DNA from: Thinopyrum elongatum
Lineage: Eukaryota > Streptophyta > Magnoliopsida > Poales > Poaceae
DNA: 64,000 nt
Direction: 5' to 3'
NCBI GenBank assembly: GCA_011799875.1
Contig: CM022298.1
Span: forward strand, 259,401,757-259,465,756
Made by a program: the position numbers and the translations under genes. Of this stretch, positions 22,426-35,054 are shown piece by piece. Numbering within the stretch: the first letter of the stretch is position 1; the number at the start of each line of letters is the position of its first letter. Under the pieces are notes generated by a model that did not search any database, was not told the origin of the DNA, and worked only from the letters and a program-made list of their open reading frames with translations.

Positions 22426-23340
22426 TGTCGGTGCAACAAACCTTGGGTCTGTTGCCTAGACCGTGCACAGGCCTAAAATAACAATGTTGCAACATCCAAG
22501 TCAAGATCAAATTGAAGAGATAGCTCTTTGAGGAATCAAAGGGTAGATCAAGAAGACCAAGACAAGCTAAATGAGCAAGACACCACTAAGGGAAAGCCTC
22601 CCTTGCCAGGCAGGCGAGCCTGGCGAAGTCGGGGTGGCCCCGAAGACAAGCCTCAAGACCGTCCCGGCAGGCCTGCCGGGCACGACAAAGGCAAACTACC
22701 CCGCCAAGGCTCCACCGCTCCACCTCACAGCGACACAAGTCATTGATCGGTGTGGTGTCAAGCCCCCAAGTGACTAAGTGGCTGTTATTTGGCACATGGC
22801 AGCCACTTCCTATGGAAATCACTTCCAAATGACACCCGTCCGGAGACGTGTCAAGCAGATAGACGAGAAGGTGGTCGAGCAGCCCGGCAAGGCTTGTCGG
22901 GCATGCCATGATGTGACACTAAGCGGCGCATTTAATGCGCTCTACTCTGTCTGCAGAGTTAGGGAAGATAGCACTGTTCGCTGTCTAATCAGTACACAAT
23001 GACTAATTTGCCATTGTGGTGACCCCTTGATCTATAAAAGGAGGGCCATGGCAACCATAGAAATGATCCGGACCCTTGTACACTCATACATGCGTAGCTG
23101 CCCTCGCCCCCAGGCAACCCTGCCGGGTAAGAGCGTTGCGTTTCCACCACAACCCACCATCAATCCACCAAAGCAGGAGTAGGGTTTTACGCCTCGCGGT
23201 GGCCCGAACCTGGGTAAAACTGCCCGTGTGATCTCTGCCATGCTGTGCTATGTTCTCCGCTCTTTGTGCAATGTGCTCATCCCCCCTGCCGAACCACAAG
23301 GGGCTGATGGCCCCATAGGTGGCTGTGGTTTCCCATGACA
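22426..23340 (+). repeat. RLG-D 5' LTR
   Basis: 915 bp, starting TGTCGGTGCAACAAACC and ending TTTCCCATGACA. Homologous to 45159-46070 and to 55801-56706. Confidence 0.92.
23032..23039 (+). promoter_or_regulatory. TATA box in RLG-D 5' LTR
   Basis: CTATAAAA about 310 bp before the LTR end, conserved at 45765-45772 and 56395-56402 in the related LTRs. It marks the U3/R promoter of the element. Confidence 0.7.
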
Positions 23341-23363
23341 TCTTTGGCGCACCAGGTAGGGGG
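23341..23363 (+). other. RLG-D primer-binding site
   Basis: TCT then TTGGCGCACCAGGTAGGGGG directly follows the LTR. RLG-H has the same block with one or two changes, and RLG-C has the same core on minus beside 47720, although its LTR differs. Confidence 0.65.
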
Positions 23364-23451
23364 AAGCGCTTGCGCGAACTCGAGAAGCGTACACAGCGCG
23401 TCATTATCTTCATCATCTTCACCATCTTCTTCATCGACGGCTCCATCATCC

Positions 23452-25527
23452 ATGGCGCCCAAGAAGAAGCCCGGTGCTGTGGCCCATCCGTCCACTTCAA
23501 AGGCCCCGTCGCACGCGGCCGCCGATGCCACGGGGGCAACGGGGACGCACGAAGACATGGACGCTGCGGGGGACATGGCCGGCCCAGGCATCGTCGTCAC
23601 CACCTCCCTTGCGGTCAAAACGAGGGCAGAAGGCACCGAGGAAGGACAGCACCAACAGCATCCCAGCGGCCACGCTCCACGAGGTACGAGTGGAGAAAGC
23701 ATTCCGTCTGCACTTCTCTGCCCGGTCGAAGGGCACAGCCGTAGCAGTGGCACTCGCTCTAGTGCGAGTCGCAACTCTCCGGCCGCTCCCGCTGCGGGCG
23801 CGGCCGCAGGGCATGCGCCACTCCCGGAATGAGCTGACCCAGCTGATGCACTAAATGGAGCCGCTGGCCCTCAAGCGCCTCCACCTCGTCACCACACCAC
23901 CCTGGCGATGGGCTCACGAAGACGAGAACATGGCGTAGCTACTACCAGCACCATAAGGAGCCAGGCGATGCTACGGTCTACGTCGTCATCCATGCCAAGC
24001 ACCGCTTCAGAGGCCATGGCGCGGGCCCAGCTACTGTTGAGATTTCCGTCGGCAGCCGATTAGATGAATGAGTGGAGAGCCACCATTCAAAGCCTAATTG
24101 GTTTCGCCGAGGCAGGAGGATCACAACGAGCTGGCCCACCACGGCCTCCCCAGGTGACGACGACGACCCGCGCTGCTGGCCGTGCCGAAGGGGCCACCCC
24201 CATGGTGCAGTCCGCTCCGCGGCAGCCTATGCAGGGGCCACAGCCGGAGCCACGCAATCAAGAACCCGACGACGTGTCGATGGCTTCGTCCGACCCTCGA
24301 GCGCGTCAAGGCCAAGGACGAGTCCTGGAGGACAGGCAAAGGGAAGGTGCGCGCGTCACCATTGAGCGACGCCATGACACCCACCGCCAGTCCGATAGGC
24401 ACAATGGCCCTGACGTCGATGAGCCCACTCTTGGTGAAGGTGGGTACCTACCTTTCGAGGTTGGGTGCCCCACCTTCATTCGTTAGTTGCGACAAGTCTG
24501 TTGGCCATCTACCCGCACGTTCAAGCCAGAAATACCAGAGAAGTACGATGGGAAACTAAACCCGGCAGAGTTCTTGAGCATCTACACCATCGCTGTTCAA
24601 GCTGCTGGGGGAAGAGATGAGAAGGTGTTCGCCAACTACTTCCCTCTGGTACTCAAGCCAAATGTGAGGTCTTGGCTAATGCACCTGCCGGAGAACTCCA
24701 TTTTAACCTGGGCTGACCTGTGCCATAAGTTTGTTGGCGCCTTCACGGGCGGCCATCAAGAACCAGGGCAGCCCAGCGACTTGCAACTCCTCCCGCAAAA
24801 GGAAGGAGAGACCCTGCGGAAGTACATGCAGAGGTTCAGCCGAGTACACAAGAACATTCGAGACATCCACCAGGCAGTTGTGATAGCTGCGTTCCAGTCC
24901 AACATGCGCAATCGTTGGATACGTTCCAAGATGAACGTTCGACTGCACAAGACTGTGAAGGAGCTTTACACTCTAGTGGATAAGTGTGCTCGGGTAGAGG
25001 AGGGGAGGCGGCTCCCCGGTGAAGAGGATGGCGTCGACATCGACTCAGAGGATGACGACGAGGCCACCAGTCAGAAGAAGAAGAACAAGAAGCGAAACAA
25101 AAGGCGCAAGGATAAGGCAGTGATGACCGTTGAGGGATCTGGCACACCTAGTACCGGCAAGAAGGCCAAGACCGAAGTTCCCGGCAAGGAAGTTGCCGCG
25201 TGCACCGATTGCCGGGAAGCTGCGGCTGCCGAGAAGGCTGGGAAAGGTGATGGGCTGTACTGCAAGATTCATCGGACCAAGGGCCATGATCTCCAGGAGT
25301 GTCATCAGGTCGTGCAGCTCGTCAAGAAGCAGAGGGCTGAATACAAGAAGTGTGATAGGGAAAAAGGCCAAGATGGCGCTGGCGGGAAAGGACGAGACGG
25401 CGGAGCAAGCCGCCCCGGCAAGGCTCCTCAAAATCAAGGGAAACCCACCAGAGGCCGTAAGAAGGAGGATTGCAATGATGAGAGTGATGGAGGAGATGAA
25501 GAGGAAACCAGTGAGCAGGAGTTCTAG
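23452..25527 (+). pseudogene. RLG-D gag
   Basis: Starts at MAPKKKPGA (23452), the start shared with RLG-H. An alanine-rich N-terminus is open to 23832, then stops and shifts occur to about 24490. The capsid domain is open from 24487: FKPEIPEKYDGKLNPAEFL, VRSWLMHLPENSI and LRKYMQRFSRVH. A lysine-rich basic block (KKKNKKRNKRRKDK) follows, then a zinc motif CX2HX4HX4C (CKIHRTKGHDLQEC). It would form the virus-like particle in the cytoplasm and bind RNA. Stops break it into at least three frames. Confidence 0.85.
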
Positions 25528-26885
25528 AAAGCCACTGACGCCCTGTGCATTAACGGGGGTGCATCTCTACACTCCTCTCACTGCCAACTTAAACAGTGGG
25601 CGTGTGAAGTCAATGCCGTGGAGCCAGCGGTAGATTCTCGGAAGCCACTCAAGTGGTCCCGCATGCCCATCATCTTTGACGAAGAGGATCACCCTGACCG
25701 CACCACTGCGATAGGGTGCTTGTCGTTGTTGGTCTCACCAACAATCCGCAACCTCAAGGTCACAAAGATGTTGGTGGACGGCGGGGCCGGGTTGAATCTG
25801 ATTTCTCCAAAGGTCATCAGCAAACTTCAGATTGCAGAGGAAGAGCTCAAGGTTACTGGCACGTTTCAAGGGATCAACCCCGGCAGGAGCCGTCCTAAGG
25901 GGAAGATCACGCTACCGGTGATGTTCGGGGGGGGGGGGGGCTTAAACTACCGGACTAAGAAGATCGCATTTGATGTGGTTGACCTCCCCCTGCCATACAA
26001 TGGAATCCTTGGCCGCCCAGCCCTGGCCAAATTCATGGCGGCATCCCACTATGCCTACAGTACCTTGAAGATGCCAGGGCCGATAGGCGTCATTTCCATT
26101 CCGTCAGACAAGAAGGATGCAGTCATTTGTGTGAAGATGTACCGGGAAGCGGTCGCGGCAGAGGCCGCGGAAGCGAGTGTTCCCGCCAAGGAAAACAACA
26201 AGAAGAAGAGAGATAGCAAGGATGCATGCAAGGAATCTGGGAAATGTGCCTCTTCGGAGTACGTTGCGCCCGTTGATAACATGCCGGGGAGTTCCAATAG
26301 CAAGCGACCCAAGGCCACTGCACCCGCTATGAAAAAGGTCCCGGCAGGGCTGGCTGGCGCTAATGGTACCTTCACTATCAGTGCCACCCATGATGACAAA
26401 TAGGAAAGCGCGCTCGTTGCCTTCCTGCGGGCGAATATCGATGTGTTTGCCTGGCAGCCATCTGATATCCCCAGTGTTCCTAGGGAGGTAATCGAGCACC
26501 ACCTTGCTGTCTGCCCACATACCCGACCCGTTAAGCAGAAGGTCCGGAAGCAAGCTTTGGAGTGGTAGCAATTCATTGCCGAGGCGATCAAGTAACTTGA
26601 GGCAAATGGTCTGGTCAGAGGAGTACTGCATCCAACATGGTTAGCAAATCCTGTGGTGGTACACAAGGCTAATGGGAAATGGAGGCTTTGCATAGATTTT
26701 ACGTATCTGAACAAGGCATGCCCGAAGGACCCATTTCCCTTGCCGCACATCGACCAGATTTTGTATTCCACCTCTGGGTGTGACTTGCTCTCTTTTCTGC
26801 ATGCATACTCTAGATACCACCAGATTTTCATGTCCAAGGAAGACGAGGAGAAGACCGTGTTCATAACCCCATGTGGCACGTACTG
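25528..26885 (+). pseudogene. RLG-D protease and RT N-terminal half
   Basis: Protease frame 25618-26403 includes LVDGGAGLNLISPKV (active site, DGG) and LPYNGILGRPALAKFMA. A run of 14 G (25927-25940) encodes extra glycines compared with RLG-H but keeps the frame. After a TAG at 26401, RT begins (VREVIEHHLAV region, then KWRLCIDFTYLNKACPKDPF) and reaches PCGTYC, where RLG-E has inserted at codon GTY-C. Two more stops lie around 26566 and 26593. Confidence 0.85.
26881..26885. repeat. Target-site duplication TACTG, left of RLG-E
   Basis: TACTG is repeated at 40523-40527. Removing RLG-E and one copy restores an uninterrupted RT reading phase. Confidence 0.95.
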
Positions 26886-27878
26886 TGTCGGGGGGATAGA
26901 CCCCGAGTAGCCTCATCAGCACTTAACCATATTTCAAGACATCGGGGCTGGCCAAGCCCCTCAGTCCGACTAGTCGTAAGACCGGCCTCCGGGGACGGAC
27001 GTGACCGGAGGGCGGCCTACTAGATGACGGTGGGCCCCAAGAAAGCGGCTGAAGCTAGAAGGCCGCCTCCTAGAAGACGGCGCATTCCAGAAGACGACGT
27101 ACCCCGGAAGACGGCGCACTCCAGAAGGCGGCAAGGGTACGGGCCGACTCCTAGCAGGCAGCCCGTCCCCTCCCTAGGAGTTTGAGCCCGAACAGGAGAC
27201 AAGCTGGGGCATGGCCACAGTGCGCCATGCCTCCCCCAAATCACGGCCGCATGGCTACAGTAGGCGTCGCCAGGCGGCCGCCGACCCGCCCGGCGCGGCG
27301 CTGTAGCCATGGCGCGCCCGACACGGCCTCCGTCAGCGCGGACAGCGCCACAGTGAAGAGCCGTTAGCGGGGCCCACAGGCGACAGGCCCCACCTGTCGG
27401 CCGGTTCCTCGGCAGCCGGCAGGGCCCAGCAGAGGCGGGCCCCAGCAGCCGGCAGAGGACCCGGCCCCCATAGACACTGGCAGCCGGGGCCTACCACCCG
27501 GCCATATTACCATTGTACCCCTAGGGGGGTTAGCCTATAAAACCCCCCAGGTCACACCCATGCAAGGGGTTCCCCTCATGTACCACCTCAGTTCTACACA
27601 CACCATAGCCAGGGGGAGGAGAGAGCTAGCCTTGCCCTTCTTCCTCCTCTGGCCGAACAGCTCTAGGAGCACCATTGTACTCTTTGCTTCATAGTGACCA
27701 TGCGGAGACCCCGCAGAGCAGGAGTAGGGGTTTCATCTCTTAGGAGAGCCCTGAACCTGGGTAGATCTCGTGTCCGTCCGAGCTTGTGCCCACTCCTGCT
27801 TCCAGGACCCGACCACAATCTCATGGCCCCAACCATGATAAGCCATCCCCTGGCATCTGTCGAGATATTACCATGACA
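26886..27878 (+). repeat. RLG-E 5' LTR
   Basis: 993 bp from TGTCGGGGGGATAGACCCC to ACCATGACA. Homologous to 39531-40522. Confidence 0.95.
27535..27542 (+). promoter_or_regulatory. TATA box in RLG-E 5' LTR
   Basis: CTATAAAA within TTAGCCTATAAAACCCCCC, repeated in the 3' LTR at 40179-40186. It is the likely start region of the genomic transcript. Confidence 0.7.
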
Positions 27879-27897
27879 GTTGGCGCCCACCGTGGGG
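27879..27897 (+). other. RLG-E primer-binding site
   Basis: GTTGGCGCCCACCGTGGGG directly inside the 5' LTR; TGGCGCCCACC-type sites are common in plant gypsy elements. Confidence 0.7.
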
Positions 27898-29994
27898 CCA
27901 GCATCGACGTCGGCCGGAGACACGTTCTGGACGGGAACCTTGTTCCTCTCCAGCGAGTGTGCCGTGGCTGGCGAGATCAGCCGGCCCGATGCGCCCGCCC
28001 GCGCCGGCCTTGGCGCATCACCCGACGCGGGAGCCGCCTTCCCCGCGGGTCGCCTCGCCGGCCTCTTGGCGAGCTCAGCCTCTTCGGCGAGCCCGCCGCC
28101 GACGCACGAGCGGCTGACTCCCTAACCGAGCTCTTCGGCAAGCTCACTCTCGTCGACACGGCCTTGACCGACAACTTCCCCAACTACATGTAGATCATCG
28201 ACGATCCCCTCCCTCCTGCTGCCAGCGATGCTCCTGTCGGCATGCTCGGTGCCAGCACCCTCGCGGAGGTGATGGTCATCGGCGACGGCCTGGGCGCTGG
28301 CGGATCCAACCAGGATCCGCTGGACGTGACCATACACGCCCTGGCGACGCCTCCTCCCCCTGGCGCCAGCCAAGAGGAGCTGGAGGAGTTCCGCGTCAAG
28401 CTTTTCAACAGCACCTCCAAGATGGCGGCGCTGAAGCGCCGCGCTAAAGCCACTCAGTGCGAGATCGACCGCGTGGTTGGTGGGACGCCGGTTGCGGCTG
28501 AGCCTAGCCGGGCCGGCGCCATCTGGCAAAGCGGCGCTGCTATTGCCAGCATGCTGGGGGTCGAACGCCCGGTCTACAAGACCCCAGCGCAGAACATGCG
28601 TGCCGCCCAGGCGGCCGCAGACGAGCTCAAGCACTTGTAGGGCAATGAGCTACGTGAGCAACTGGAGCGCCTCGAGCAGCTCATCGACGCTGCAAACGCG
28701 CTGCAGGACACGGGCAACCGTGTGGTGGGAGTAGGCCGATGGGTCGACACCCACGTGCCCCATCGCGAGAACGGCGCGACCTCTTGGTCCCCTAGCAGCG
28801 GAGACAGCGGGCAGCCGTGAGACCCAAAGCCGGCTGCTAGCAACAGCCGGCGTACGCGCCGCACGATAGCGGACAGCCACCAAGTGCTCCAGAACCCGGG
28901 GACTCGATGCCGGCCGGAAGAGCGCTTGCCTCCTCGGAGGGAGAGGGCGGCCAATCCCGCACCGCCGCATGATCACCCGACGCTCAGTGGCTGGCTTGGC
29001 CCCCGCGAAGCAGTCGGCGAAAATGACGCACGCCACCGGATCGAGTAGCTGGCTCAGTCCCAGTTGTTGGAAGAGGAGCGCACAATCGGGCCGGCCTGCT
29101 TCGGCCCCCGCATCCGCGATGAGCCCTTTCCCAGAGGGTTCACGCTCCCCAGAGACACGCCCAAGTACAACGGCGTCAAGAAGCCGGAAGACTGGCTGAT
29201 CAACTACTCCACAGCAGTCGGCATCGCCAATGGCAACAAGCGCGTCGCCGTCAAGTACGTCCCGCTCATGCTTCAGTGCACGACCCGGACATGGCTGAAC
29301 AGCCTCAAGCCCAATAGCATCAACAGCTGGGTAGATTTCAGTGACGCCTTCGTCCGCAACTTCACCAGTACGTACAAGCAGCCCCCCAAGCCACGCCAGC
29401 TCTCCATGTGCGTTCAGGGGCCGACCGAGTCTACTCGCGACTACCTGACGCATTGGGGCGAGCTACGCAACTCCTGCGAGGGGGTCCACGAGGTGCAGGC
29501 CATCGAGTACTTCACCCGCCGGGTGCAGAGAGGGCACTCTGCTCAAGCACAAGCTCTTGTGCCACGAGCCGGCTACCTTGCACGAGCTCCTGGTCGTGGC
29601 CGACAAGTACGCCACCGCTGACTCCTCCATGAGGTCGGAGATCCGGGTTGACGCGGCCGGCAGGGTGGTCTAGCCGGGTTCCCAAACTCCGGCTGGTGAC
29701 ACCAACCGGCGCCAACAACCGAACGACAACAAGCCCAAGGCCCCGCAGCCGGCTTCCAACAGCCGGCAGGTGGCCACTGTCGAGGATCAGCAGCTGGCCG
29801 GCCAGCCCAGCCCCAAGCGTCAGCGGGGCGGCAAGTGTACCTGGCAGCCTGCCTTCTCCTTTGAGCAAGCCCTCGATGCCCCATGCAAGTTCCATAGCGG
29901 TGCGAAGACGTCCAACCACACCACCCGGAAGTGCAACTGGCTCACCTGGATTGCCAAGGGCGAGGCCCTGCCGCCTCCTCCAGCAGCCGGCTAG
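27897..29994 (+). pseudogene. RLG-E gag
   Basis: Reads through several frames: LTELFGKLTLVDTALTDNF to 28193 (the next TAG looks like CAG-to-TAG), an open frame 28242-28640 with a helical segment, then the capsid domain 29064-29560 (KYNGVKKPEDWLINY, TRTWLNSLKPNSINSWVDF). A frameshift near 29560 precedes the C-terminal frame 29770-29994, which contains a zinc motif CX2HX7HX4C (CKFHSGAKTSNHTTRKC). It would be the nucleocapsid/capsid precursor. The start codon cannot be fixed. Confidence 0.8.
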
Positions 29995-30033
29995 GTAGCT
30001 CGGGCTGTTCAACAAACGGCCCGAGCTGCCGGC

Positions 30034-33000
30034 ATGCTTCAAGATGAGTTCCCCGAAGAGAACGCCACCTACGTCGTCTTCACGAGCGAAGCCGACGACA
30101 AGCACAGCAGACGGCAGCAGCACCGCGAGGTGAATGCTGTCAGCTCAGGGGTCCCCACCTTCATGCACTGGTCCGAGAGGCCCATCACCTCGAGCCAAGC
30201 TGACCACCCAGTCGTGATGCCCTCGCCGGGTGCATACGCCTTGGTGCTGGAATCAACCTTCTCAACGGAGAGGCGGACTTGCCGCTTTGGCCGAGTTCTG
30301 ATAGATGGCGGCAGCAGCATCAACATCCTGTACCGTGAGACCATGGAGTGGTTGGACATCAAGGTCAAGCAGCTTCAGCCCAGCCGGACTGTCTTCCACG
30401 GCATAGTTCCCGGCCTTTCCTGCTCTCCAATCGGCAAGATCAAGATTGATGTCCTGTTCGGCGACAAGAACCACTTCCGCCGCGAGCCAATCTGGTTCGA
30501 GGTGGTCGATCTGGACAGCCCCTACCACGTGCTCTTGGGCCGCCCGGCGCTGGCCAAATTCATGATGGTCCTGCACTATGCCTACCTGGAGGCCAAGATG
30601 CCGGGTACCAAGGGCATCATCACTGTAGCCGGTGACTACCAGAAGTCGCTAGATTGCACCGCCGCCAGCAGCCGGCTGGCCGAGTCCCTCGTCATCGCTC
30701 AAGAAAAGCGTCTCCTTGATCGCATGGTAGCCATGGCCAGCGAGAAGCCGGCCATGCCGACTGATCCCAAGGAGACGGAAGCAGGGGCCTCCTTCCAGCC
30801 GGCCAAGGAAACCAAGAAGATCGCCTTGGACCTGGCGCACCCGGAGAGGTTTGCTGTCGTAGGGACCAACCTCGACAGCAAATAGGAAGGCGAGCTTGTC
30901 GATTTCCTCCATGAGAATCGAGACATCTTCGCATGGTCCCCCAAAGACATGCCGGGTGTCCCAACGGATTTCGCCGAGCACAAACTACATGTGAGGCCGG
31001 ATGCTAAGCCGGTCAAGGAACCCCTCCGCCGCCTATCAGAAGAGAAGAGAAGGATCGTTGGTGAAGAAATCGCCTGGCTTCTGGCAGCCGGCTTCATCAT
31101 GGAAGTGTTCTACCCGGACTGGCTTGCCAACCCAGTCCTCGTCTTGAAGAAGAATAACAAGTGGCGCATGTGAATCGACTACACGAGCATCAACAAAGCC
31201 TGCCCCAAGTACCCTTTTGCCTTGCCCCGGATAGATCTAGTGATCGACTCCACAGCCGGATGCGAGCTGCTATCTTTCCTGGACGCCTACTCCGGCTACC
31301 ACCAGATCAAACTGAACCCGGCCGATCGGCTGAAGACCGCCTTCATCACACCATTCAGAGCCTTTTGTTACCTAACCATGACGTTCGGCTTGAGAAATGC
31401 TGGCGCCACGTTTCAGCATTACATGCGGAAGTGCCTCCTCAAGCAACTCGGCAAAAATGCCCACGTCTATGTAGATGACATTGTGGTGAAGATGGAGAAG
31501 GGCAGCACCCTCCTAGAGGATCTCAAGGAGACCTTCGAAAATCTACACCATTTTCAAATCAAGCTCAACCCGGAGAAGTGCGTCTTCGGAGTACCAGACG
31601 GCCAGCTCCTCGGCTTCCTTGTCTCTAAACGCGGCATCGAGTGCAACCCCGTGAAGATCAAGGCCATCCAGCGGATAGAGAGACCCACCAAGCTGTGTGA
31701 TGTCCAAAAGTTCACTGGGTGCCTGGCATCCCTCAGCCGCTTCATCAGTCGGCTGGGCGAGAAGGCGCTCCCCCTGTACCAGCTCATGAAGAAAACCACT
31801 TGCTTCTAGTGGAACGACCAGGCGGACAAAGCTTTTTGTCAGCTCAAGCGCATGATGTCCACGCCGCCTATCCTGGCGGCTCCGGCTGCCAAGGAACCGA
31901 TGCTCCTCTACATCGCCGCCACCAGCCAAGTCATCAGCACGGTGATCGTGGTCGAGCGCCCAGAAGCCGGCAAGGTGCGGCCGGTCTAGAGGCCAGTGTA
32001 TTATCTGAGCGAGGTCTTGTCCACCTCCAAGCAGAACTACCAACACTACCAGAAGATGTGCTACGGCGTGTACTTTGCCGCCAAGAAGCTGAAGCAATAT
32101 TTCCAAGAGCACTCCATCACGGTTGTCTGCACCACCCCCCTTGCCGAGATCATGGGTAACAGAGATGCCTCAGGCTGGGTGGCCAAGTGGGCCATCGGGC
32201 TGGCTCTCCATACCATCCTCTACCAGCCCCGCACCCCCATCAAGTCCCAAGCGCTGGCCGACTTCTTAGTCGACTGGGCCGAGTCCCAGTACCTGCCGCC
32301 ATCGCCGGATTCTACGCATTGGCGGATGCACTTTGACGGCTCAAAGATGCGCACCGGCTTGGGAGCCGGCATCGTCCTCACCTCTCCCAAGGGCGACAAG
32401 CTAAAGTACACGCTGCAGATCTACTTCGCCGCCTCCAACAACGTAGCCGAGTACGAGGCGCTCATCTTTGGGCTCCGACTGGCCAAGGAGATCGGCATCT
32501 GCCGCATCCTCTCCTACGGCGACTCGGACTTGGTGGTCCAGCAGTCGTCCGGCAACTGGGACGCCAAGGACGCCAACATGGCAAGCTACCGCTTCCTCGT
32601 CCAGCAGATGAGCGGGCACTTTGATGGGTGTGAGTTCCTCCACGTGCCAAGAGCTGACAATGACGCAGCGGACGCCCTCGCCCGCATTGGCTCCACCCGA
32701 CAGGCCATACCAACCGGCGTCTCCCTCGAGTGTCTACGCAAGCCGTCTATCAAGCCGTCGCCAGAGTCCGACTCCATCTTCGTGTCGGCTGACCCCAGAG
32801 CAGTCGGATCCGGCTCGGGGACTCCAGCAGCTGGCCCGGGGACTTCAGCAGTCGGCCCGGGGACTTCAGCAGGTGGCCCGGCGGCTGCACCACCAACACC
32901 CGGCCCAGGAATTCCAGCAGGCGGCCCGGGGACTGCAGTAGCCGGCCTGGGGACTTCATCGACACCACCAGGAGCGGCCGGCTCCAGCCCGCCGCCTCCC

Positions 33001-34319
33001 AACCCCGCCACCCTCGTGCCAGTTGCCGTCTTCACAGTGGTGGCGGCCCCATCTTGGGCGCAGCCCATCCGCGACTATCTGGTAAGCCACGTGCTACCAG
33101 CAGACGAAGTGCTAGCCCGATAGATCCAGTGCCGGGTAGGCACCTACACCATCGTCAATAGAGAGCTCACCAGGCGGAGCGTGACCGGCGTTTATTAGCG
33201 CTGCGTGGAGCCGGAGAAGGGCATGGAGATCCTCAGAGACATCCACCAAGGCGAATGTGGCCACCATGCCGCCTCCAGGTCCCTCGTAGCCAAAGCCTTC
33301 CGCCATGGTTTCTTCTGGCCGACTGCATTGGACGACGCCAAGGAGTTGGTCAAGAAGTGCAAAGGGTGCCAGAAGTTCAGCACCAAGCAACACTAGCCGG
33401 CCTCTGTCCTCAAGACCATCCCCATCACTTGGCCGTTTGCCGTGTGGGGTTTGGACATGGTGGGTCCTTTCAAGACAGCACGCGGCGGCATGACTCATTT
33501 GCTGGTCGCCGTGGACAAATTCACCAAGTGGATAGAAGCCAAGCCAATCAAGAAGCTGACCGGTCCGACTGCCGTCACGTTTGTCGCCGACATCACCGTC
33601 CGATACGGCGTTCCCCACGGCATCATCACCGAGAACGGCACCAACTTCACCAAAGGCACCTTGGCCCATTTCTGCGCAAACCAGGGTATCCGACTGGACC
33701 TAGCGTCCATTGCCCATTCACAGTCAAACGTCCAGGTGGAGCGAGCAAACGGCCTCATCCTGTCCGGCATCAAGCCCCGCCTGATCGAGCCGCTGGAGCG
33801 ATCGGCCGGCTGCTGGATCGACGAGCTGCCGGCCGTCCTCTGGAGTCTTCGGACCACGCCCAACAGATCAACCGGCTTTACGCCCTTCTTCCTCGTGTAC
33901 GGTGCCGAGGCTATCATCCCCACGGATATCGAGTTTGACTCGCCTCACGTCACTATGTACACGGAGGCGGAAGCAAAGGAGGCGTGAGAAGACGGCGTCG
34001 CCTGCTAGAAGAGGCCCGGCTGCTAGTGTGCCGCCGGTCCGCCATCTACCAGCAGAGCCTGCGCCGCTACCACAACAAGAAGGTCAAGCCGCGTACATTC
34101 CAAGAAGGCGACCTTGTGTTCCACCTGATCCAGCGATCAGCCGGCCAGCACAAGTTCGCAGCACCTTGGGAAGGCCCCTTCATTGTCAGCAAGGCCCTGG
34201 GCAATGACTCGTACTACCTCATCGACGCCCAAAAGCCCAGGGCACGCAAGCGAAGCACAGCCGGCGAAGAGACGGAGCGGCCATGGAACGCGAACCTACT
34301 CCGTCCGTTTCACAGTTAA
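30034..34319 (+). pseudogene. RLG-E pol: protease, RT, RNase H, integrase
   Basis: Protease: VLIDGGSSINILYRE (about 30300) and LLGRPALAKFMM. RT: WRM then a TGA in place of Cys of the usual CIDY; FLDAYSGYHQIKLNP; YVDDIVVKM catalytic pair (about 31475); LGFLVSKRGIE. RNase H: MHFDGSKM, AEYEALIFGL, YGDSDLVVQ. A proline/glycine repeat linker lies at about 32812-32960. Integrase: zinc finger ending CKGCQ, Asp in GLDMVGPF, but ITENGTNF where Asp is expected, and Glu in VQVERANG. So the second catalytic acid is Glu, not Asp. Stops occur at about 30883, 31171, 31807, 31987, 33121, 33196, 33394 and 33985, with a frameshift before the C-terminal frame ending at 34319. Confidence 0.9.
32812..32960 (+). 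repeat. 21-bp minisatellite coding a Gly-Pro linker in RLG-E pol
   Basis: Roughly seven imperfect units of GGCCCGGGGACTTCAGCAG plus two bases, encoding GPGTSAG-like heptapeptides between RNase H and integrase. One unit is expanded. Unit length is a multiple of three, so the frame survives changes in copy number. Confidence 0.8.
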
Positions 34320-35054
34320 AGCGAGTGTATGTACCGCGCCAACTTTTGTATTAAGTAAAGACCTCAGGTCCCCCGAGATGCACTCGGGGGCTACCTTTTT
34401 ATCCATGAGATAAGCTTATACCATGAATTGAGTTTTTTTATATATTTTTGCCCCGTCCGGGTTCCGGTCAGCCGACACAGGTGCTCACCGTCTTGGCCTA
34501 AGTTCACACCAGCCGGAGACGATAAGTAGTGTGCCGACGCCAAAGCCCTCTCTTCGCTCCATGTCACAGCTCGCAGCGCGGCTGTCCGACTGGCAAGAGT
34601 CAAAGGCCGGAAACGCTGTCCACACGAAAAATGACTAAGGAGAATGCTGACTATGGCCAAGCCGGCCTCTCGCCTCCCTCGTCCGGCTGCTCAGTAGCTA
34701 GCAGGCCGGCTTCTCGCTCGACTAAGCTACGCTCTAAGCGGCTGAAGTAACTTGCCCGTTCTAAACGACCAAGTCCCTGACCCAGCCACAGACTGCAGCG
34801 CAGCTGTCAGGCTGACAGGGAGGCGGCCGAGGGAATGCAGCGAAGGAAAAAGCCAAAGAGGGCAAAAGCAAACTCAAGCTAGAACCCGGCAACACATGCA
34901 AAATGTGGGGATTTAAACTTTGTGCATTGCAAAAGGGCCCAAGGCCAGCATTCATCCAGTTTAAAAATACACCCCGAGCGGGTGGCACTGCGCATAACTG
35001 ACATTGTTTTCAAGCACGAAGACAAAAAAAACTCAAAAAAAGTTAACAGGCCAT
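34320..35054. other. RLG-E non-coding spacer between pol and antisense gene
   Basis: Holds the convergent 3' ends of integrase (plus) and the antisense gene (minus). No coding feature is visible. There are short Ala-codon/GC-rich stretches and the direct repeat CCGGCT-type motifs common in this element. Confidence 0.5.
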
